44,622 nucleotides of DNA, from NCBI GenBank assembly GCA_002390845.1, contig DGQT01000044.1, forward strand, positions 1 to 44,622, in the 5' to 3' direction. This document shows, in pieces, positions 41,063-44,622 of this stretch. The position numbers and the translations under genes were made by a program. The first letter of the stretch is position 1, and the number at the start of each line of letters is the position of its first letter. Below the pieces are notes generated by a model. The model did no database searches, was not told the origin of the DNA, and saw nothing but the letters and a program-made list of their open reading frames with translations. The stretch is from Chitinophagaceae bacterium UBA4407 (GTDB lineage: Bacteria > Bacteroidota > Bacteroidia > Chitinophagales > Chitinophagaceae).

Positions 41063-42244
41063 ATGGCAAAATCCCCATTCGATAAGTTCACCAATAAAGA
41101 ACTTACAGGAGCTAAGAAAAAAGAAGCCTTCCGCCAGGAAAAGAAAGCATTTAAACGGGCCGCAAGAGAAGAAGCCGCAGAGGAAAGAAAGCGGAACGAA
41201 GAAAAGTACCGGATGATTGTTAATGTTCCTGGTACTAAAAAAGAGGAACCTAAAAAACCTGAACCCCGTCACTCAAACGCTCAAAAAGAACCTGTAAAGA
41301 AATCGTTTGCTCCGTCTAAACGCAGTGCTCCGCAAGACAATGATCCCGATAAAAAACACAGGCGTTCTAAAAGATCTTTTGAAAAAGATACCGCAAAATA
41401 TAAACAGGGCAAACCTGTAAAACAAACCTACGAGCAGATAACACAGAAGCCGACAAGTGTAAACCAAGACGATGAAACAGAACTAATGCCGCTGAATAAA
41501 TTCATAGCGCATGCAGGCATCTGTGGCAGGCGTGAAGCGGCTGAACTGGTAAAAGCCGGTAAAGTGCAGGTTAATGGTTCTATTGTTTTTGAACCCGGGT
41601 TTAAAGTCACCGGCAGAGAAAAAGTGCTGGTGAAAGACCAAGAGATCCATGCACAAAAAAACCTCGTGTACATCCTGCTCAATAAACCCAAAGATTATAT
41701 CACCACCGCCAAAGATCCCGAAGGCAGACGAACAGTGCTCGATCTTTTGAAAGGCGCTACCAAAGAACGGGTTTATCCCGTAGGAAGATTAGACAGAAAC
41801 ACCACCGGCGTTTTAATAATGACCAACGACGGCGAACTGGCGCAAAAGCTTACCCACCCTTCGTTTGAGGTAAAGAAGATCTACGAAGTACGCCTCGATA
41901 AACCGCTGATAAAAAAAGATTTTGATGCCATCATAAACGGCATTACGCTTGAAGATGGATTTGTAAACGCCGACTCGGTGGCTTATGCCGACAGCAAGGA
42001 TAAATCTATTATCGGCATTGAAATTCACAGTGGACGCAACCGGATTGTACGCCGTATTTTTGAGCACCTTGGGTACGATGTAAAAAACCTCGACCGGGTA
42101 ATGTTTGCCAACCTTACCAAGAAAAATGTTGACCGTGGCAAATGGCGTTTCCTCAACGATAAGGAAATAAGGTTGCTGAAATTCATGAACCAATCTTTTG
42201 TTAGGGCCAAAGATTCCAAAGAAGCACGAACAAAAAGTGAATAG
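41063..42244 (+). CDS. RluB/RsuA-family pseudouridine synthase with long charged N-terminus
   Basis: It belongs to the family that isomerises uridines in rRNA (RluB, RluE, RluF and RsuA type). The 393-residue protein begins with about 140 residues that are very rich in Lys, Arg and Glu and look disordered. An S4 domain (143-190, MPLNKFIAHAGICGRREA) and the catalytic domain follow, with Asp244 in GRLDRNTTGVL. RluB itself is the closest match by domain order. The extension probably helps RNA binding; this is inferred from charge only. The ATG at 41063 is the only good start. Confidence 0.88.
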   Translation: MAKSPFDKFTNKELTGAKKKEAFRQEKKAFKRAAREEAAEERKRNEEKYRMIVNVPGTKKEEPKKPEPRHSNAQKEPVKKSFAPSKRSAPQDNDPDKKHRRSKRSFEKDTAKYKQGKPVKQTYEQITQKPTSVNQDDETELMPLNKFIAHAGICGRREAAELVKAGKVQVNGSIVFEPGFKVTGREKVLVKDQEIHAQKNLVYILLNKPKDYITTAKDPEGRRTVLDLLKGATKERVYPVGRLDRNTTGVLIMTNDGELAQKLTHPSFEVKKIYEVRLDKPLIKKDFDAIINGITLEDGFVNADSVAYADSKDKSIIGIEIHSGRNRIVRRIFEHLGYDVKNLDRVMFANLTKKNVDRGKWRFLNDKEIRLLKFMNQSFVRAKDSKEARTKSE

Positions 42245-42255
42245 GCCAGTTCTAT

Positions 42256-42308
42256 TTTACGGGCAATGTAACTTTACTCATCGTCCCTTGTGTCACTCAC
42301 TTGTACAG
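42256..42308 (+). repeat. Dispersed element, core variant B
   Basis: TTTTACGGGC, TTTACTCATCGTCCC, TTGTGTCACTCACTTG, TACAG, then ATTCAGCAATGTGCAAC, the best example of the inner box. A single arm, between the two pseudouridine synthase genes. Confidence 0.6.
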
Positions 42309-42387
42309 TAGATTATTATTCAGCAATGTGCAACTTCAAAATAATTTTTTGAACAGCTTTTTTGCGAAGTACCAAACACAAAAATTC

Positions 42388-43107
42388 ATGCATACGAATA
42401 AGCCAGAAATCATTTTTGAGAATGAACATTTTATCGCACTGAATAAACCTGCAGGCATGCTGAGCATCCCGGACAGAAAACAATCAGAGCCTTCTTTAAA
42501 AGATATGCTGATTGAAAAATATGGCGAGATATTTACCGTACACCGTTTGGATAAAGGCACAAGCGGCGTAATTGTTTTTGCAAAAGATCAGGAAACACAC
42601 AAGCAGCTTTCTCAATTATTCGAAGGCCGCGATGTAGAAAAATATTACGTTGGCTTAGTGCATGGAAAAGTAACTGATGATAAAGGAACCATTGATGCCC
42701 CCATTATGGAACATCCGGGAAAGAATGGAAAAATGGTAATCAATGCTAAAGGCAAACCATCATTAACAGATTATGAAGTGCTGGAACGTTTTCGTTTATT
42801 TACCTGGGTAAAATTTCAAATACATACAGGCCGCACACACCAGATACGCATACACATGCAGCAGATTGGCCACAGCATTGCCTGCGATGAATACTACGGA
42901 ACACCCGACCCCATTTTGCTTTCTTCCATTAAAAAAAGATTCAACCTCGCCAAAAGCGAAGAAGCCGAAAGGCCTTTAATGGCAAGGCTTGCGTTGCATT
43001 CATCTTTGTTGAAATTTAATTTAAACGGAGAGCATTACGAACTGGAAGCTGAAGTGCCAAAAGATTTAAAGGCTTTGTTGCAACAGTTAAGAAAATGGAA
43101 TGGATAA
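42388..43107 (+). CDS. RluA-family pseudouridine synthase without S4 domain
   Basis: From the ATG at 42388 the protein has 239 residues: a bare RluA catalytic domain with Asp55 in VHRLDKGTSG and the RTHQIRIH motif near 150. There is no S4 domain, so it resembles RluA or the short tRNA/rRNA synthases. The reading frame is open to a TTG at 42301, but those codons come from the tail of a repeat element and show no similarity to the family. It is the third pseudouridine synthase gene in 8.5 kb. Confidence 0.88.
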   Translation: MHTNKPEIIFENEHFIALNKPAGMLSIPDRKQSEPSLKDMLIEKYGEIFTVHRLDKGTSGVIVFAKDQETHKQLSQLFEGRDVEKYYVGLVHGKVTDDKGTIDAPIMEHPGKNGKMVINAKGKPSLTDYEVLERFRLFTWVKFQIHTGRTHQIRIHMQQIGHSIACDEYYGTPDPILLSSIKKRFNLAKSEEAERPLMARLALHSSLLKFNLNGEHYELEAEVPKDLKALLQQLRKWNG

Positions 43108-43122
43108 TTGTTATAGCGTGCC

Positions 43123-44397
43123 TTATTCATTCTTATAAATAACACCTGCTTTCATTACAAACTTTACGTTGCCCATTGCATTTACGTCTTTTGTTGGATC
43201 GCCATCAACAGCAATAATATCTGCCAGTTTATCTTTTTCAATACTGCCTATATTATCAACACCAATCAGCTGTGAAGCATTTACTGTAGCGGCTTTGATA
43301 GCTTCGAGAATAGGCATCCCTGCTTCAGTCATGTAAATAAATTCTTTCCAGTTCTTGCCATGTGCATACACACCGGCATCTGTGCCAAACGCAATCTTTA
43401 CACCAGCTTTATATGCTTTACCAAAAGTGCTCTGTATTTGTGCGCCAATAACTATTGCTTTGCCCGCAATAACTGCAGGATAATAACCAGGTTTCTTTGC
43501 AGAGTCTGCCACTGATTTTCCTGCAATGATTGTAGGCACATAATATGTTCCATATTGTTTCATTAACTGCATTCCTTCATCATCCATATAGGTACCGTGC
43601 TCGATAGACGCAACACCTGCACGTACTGCGCGTTTAATGGGTTCCGCACCATGTGCATGCGCTGCCACTTTCATTCCATAATCTTTTGCAGTTTGAACAA
43701 TTGCTTTTATTTCTTCTTCGCTGAACTGCGCACCGGTTCCATCTTTTTCTAAACTCAAAACGCCGCCAGATGCTGTTATTTTTATAAGATCACTTCCTTC
43801 TTTGTAGCGCTTGCGCACTGCTTTTATGCATTCTTCCACGCCGTCTGCAACGCCATCATCGGGGCCGGGATTACCCATAAAGTTTTCATTAAGGCCTGTT
43901 GTGGGATCTGCATGACCGCCTGTTGAACCAATAACTTTTCCTGACGTATAAATTCTTGGCCCAGCAACTTCTCCTTTATTGATCGCATTACGCAAAGAAA
44001 TATTTACGCCTGAACCACCTACATCACGCACTGTAGTAAACCCTGCCATTAAAGTTGTTTTGGCAAATACTGTTGATTCAAACGCAATGTCAGCGGGGTT
44101 TTCTGTAAATTGTCTTGAAAAATCATTCGGACTTGTTTCCCCTTCAAGATGAACGTGACAATCAATTAGTCCGGGCATTACCGTTTTATTCATGAGGTCA
44201 ATTGTTTTATCCGATGCACCCGCTTGTACATAGCCTTTTTGAACATCTGCAATCTTATTACCTTCAACAATGATTGACATTTCTGTCAGCACCTGTAGGT
44301 TTTTTACATCAATTAATTTTCCGCAATAAATAATTGTTTTTTGTGCACATACCAGTTGACTGATAAAAAGGGTGATTGCCAATAAAAACTTATTCAT
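43123..44397 (-). CDS. Secreted amidohydrolase-family metal-dependent hydrolase
   Basis: A 424-residue protein with a signal peptide (MNKFLLAITLFISQLVCAQ), so it acts in the periplasm or outside. The amidohydrolase metal site is complete: His81 and His83 (DCHVHLEG), the bridging Lys206 (LIKITASGG), His247 and/or His249 (AAHAHGAE), His267 (IEHGTY) and Asp340 (FGTDAGV). The architecture matches the Xaa-Pro dipeptidase/imidazolonepropionase-like group common in Bacteroidota. The substrate is not known; a peptide or cyclic amide is likely. It converges with the RluA-like gene, 15 bases apart. Confidence 0.88.
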   Translation of the reverse strand: MNKFLLAITLFISQLVCAQKTIIYCGKLIDVKNLQVLTEMSIIVEGNKIADVQKGYVQAGASDKTIDLMNKTVMPGLIDCHVHLEGETSPNDFSRQFTENPADIAFESTVFAKTTLMAGFTTVRDVGGSGVNISLRNAINKGEVAGPRIYTSGKVIGSTGGHADPTTGLNENFMGNPGPDDGVADGVEECIKAVRKRYKEGSDLIKITASGGVLSLEKDGTGAQFSEEEIKAIVQTAKDYGMKVAAHAHGAEPIKRAVRAGVASIEHGTYMDDEGMQLMKQYGTYYVPTIIAGKSVADSAKKPGYYPAVIAGKAIVIGAQIQSTFGKAYKAGVKIAFGTDAGVYAHGKNWKEFIYMTEAGMPILEAIKAATVNASQLIGVDNIGSIEKDKLADIIAVDGDPTKDVNAMGNVKFVMKAGVIYKNE

Positions 44398-44518
44398 AAA
44401 ATAAAGTTTATTTAAAAGCCAAATTAAGTCAAATTATTTATTGCTGATGAATTTGAGTTTTACATTTAAGAGTTCGTGGCTAAGGGACATTGAAAGCTAA
44501 ATCGTATTACTTGTGAAC

Positions 44519-44622
44519 ATGCGATCCTGAAATGAATTGGCAAAGGCGTCAGGTTTAGAAATAAGTTTTTTGAGCCAAACCTATTACTACTATTGAGCAT
44601 CCGTTGCGTCGCACACTTCCTC
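44519..44622 (+). repeat. Dispersed element, variant A, with a variant C hairpin remnant, cut by the window end
   Basis: GCGATCCTGAAATGAATTGG near 44521 matches the terminal hairpin of variant C. Then a T-run with GAGCCAAACC, TACTACTATTGAGCATC, CGTTGCGTCGCACAC follow to the end of the window. Confidence 0.6.

Overview
The window comes from a member of the Bacteroidota, most likely a Chitinophagaceae-like lineage. This rests on type IX secretion (T9SS) genes (porV, porU, a porP/sprF-like gene), three secreted proteins carrying T9SS sorting domains, Bacteroidota-type -7 promoter boxes (TAnnTTTG) ahead of many genes, the absence of clear Shine-Dalgarno sites, and families such as DUF6526 and DUF4920 that I know mainly from this phylum. 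I see no rRNA, tRNA, CRISPR array, phage or transposase gene. The chromosome looks like ordinary core and housekeeping DNA with intergenic spaces filled by short repeats.

Layout. 73-3052 (minus): bioF and a T9SS type A cargo protein. 3329-5975: miaE, an ATP-grasp-like protein of unknown role, and a TMEM175-type channel. 6467-13171: porV-porU-RDD operon. 13725-16903: glnS and tilS. 17050-19243: a patatin-like lipase and an orphan CoA-transferase subunit B. 19320-28938: two giant paralogous PKD-repeat T9SS type B proteins followed by a PorP/SprF-like partner. 29121-33861: a small secreted protein, pckA, a DUF6526 protein and fabF. 34052-38373: DUF4920 protein, rluD, a low-molecular-weight phosphatase, hisS and a lipoprotein. 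38414-44397: a thiolase, rlmN, an rluB-like gene, an rluA-like gene and a secreted amidohydrolase.

Two functional themes recur. One is T9SS: the sortase PorU and its partner PorV, plus three cargo proteins and a type B-specific PorP-like protein. The other is RNA modification and translation: miaE, tilS, rlmN, three pseudouridine synthases, glnS and hisS.

The most unusual content is non-coding. First, I count about 23 copies of one modular dispersed element, about one per 2 kb. All lie outside the genes once start codons are corrected, and many are arranged as converging inverted pairs (REPIN/MITE-like). The shared core is GTTGCGTCGCAC or one of three alternative cores, flanked by a T-run plus GAGCCCGGC box and a weaker inner ATTGAGCA box. 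Second, there is a separate class of tandem arrays with strict 7-nt period. Each locus uses its own word, but nearly all words fit an ARYT core plus three free bases. Three intergenic arrays are about 77 nt (11 heptamers), and each has inverted symmetry. Shorter one-armed arrays lie inside tilS (twice) and hisS and directly upstream of the rlmN promoter. I do not recognise either as a named family. All calls come from reading the sequence; no database search was possible.
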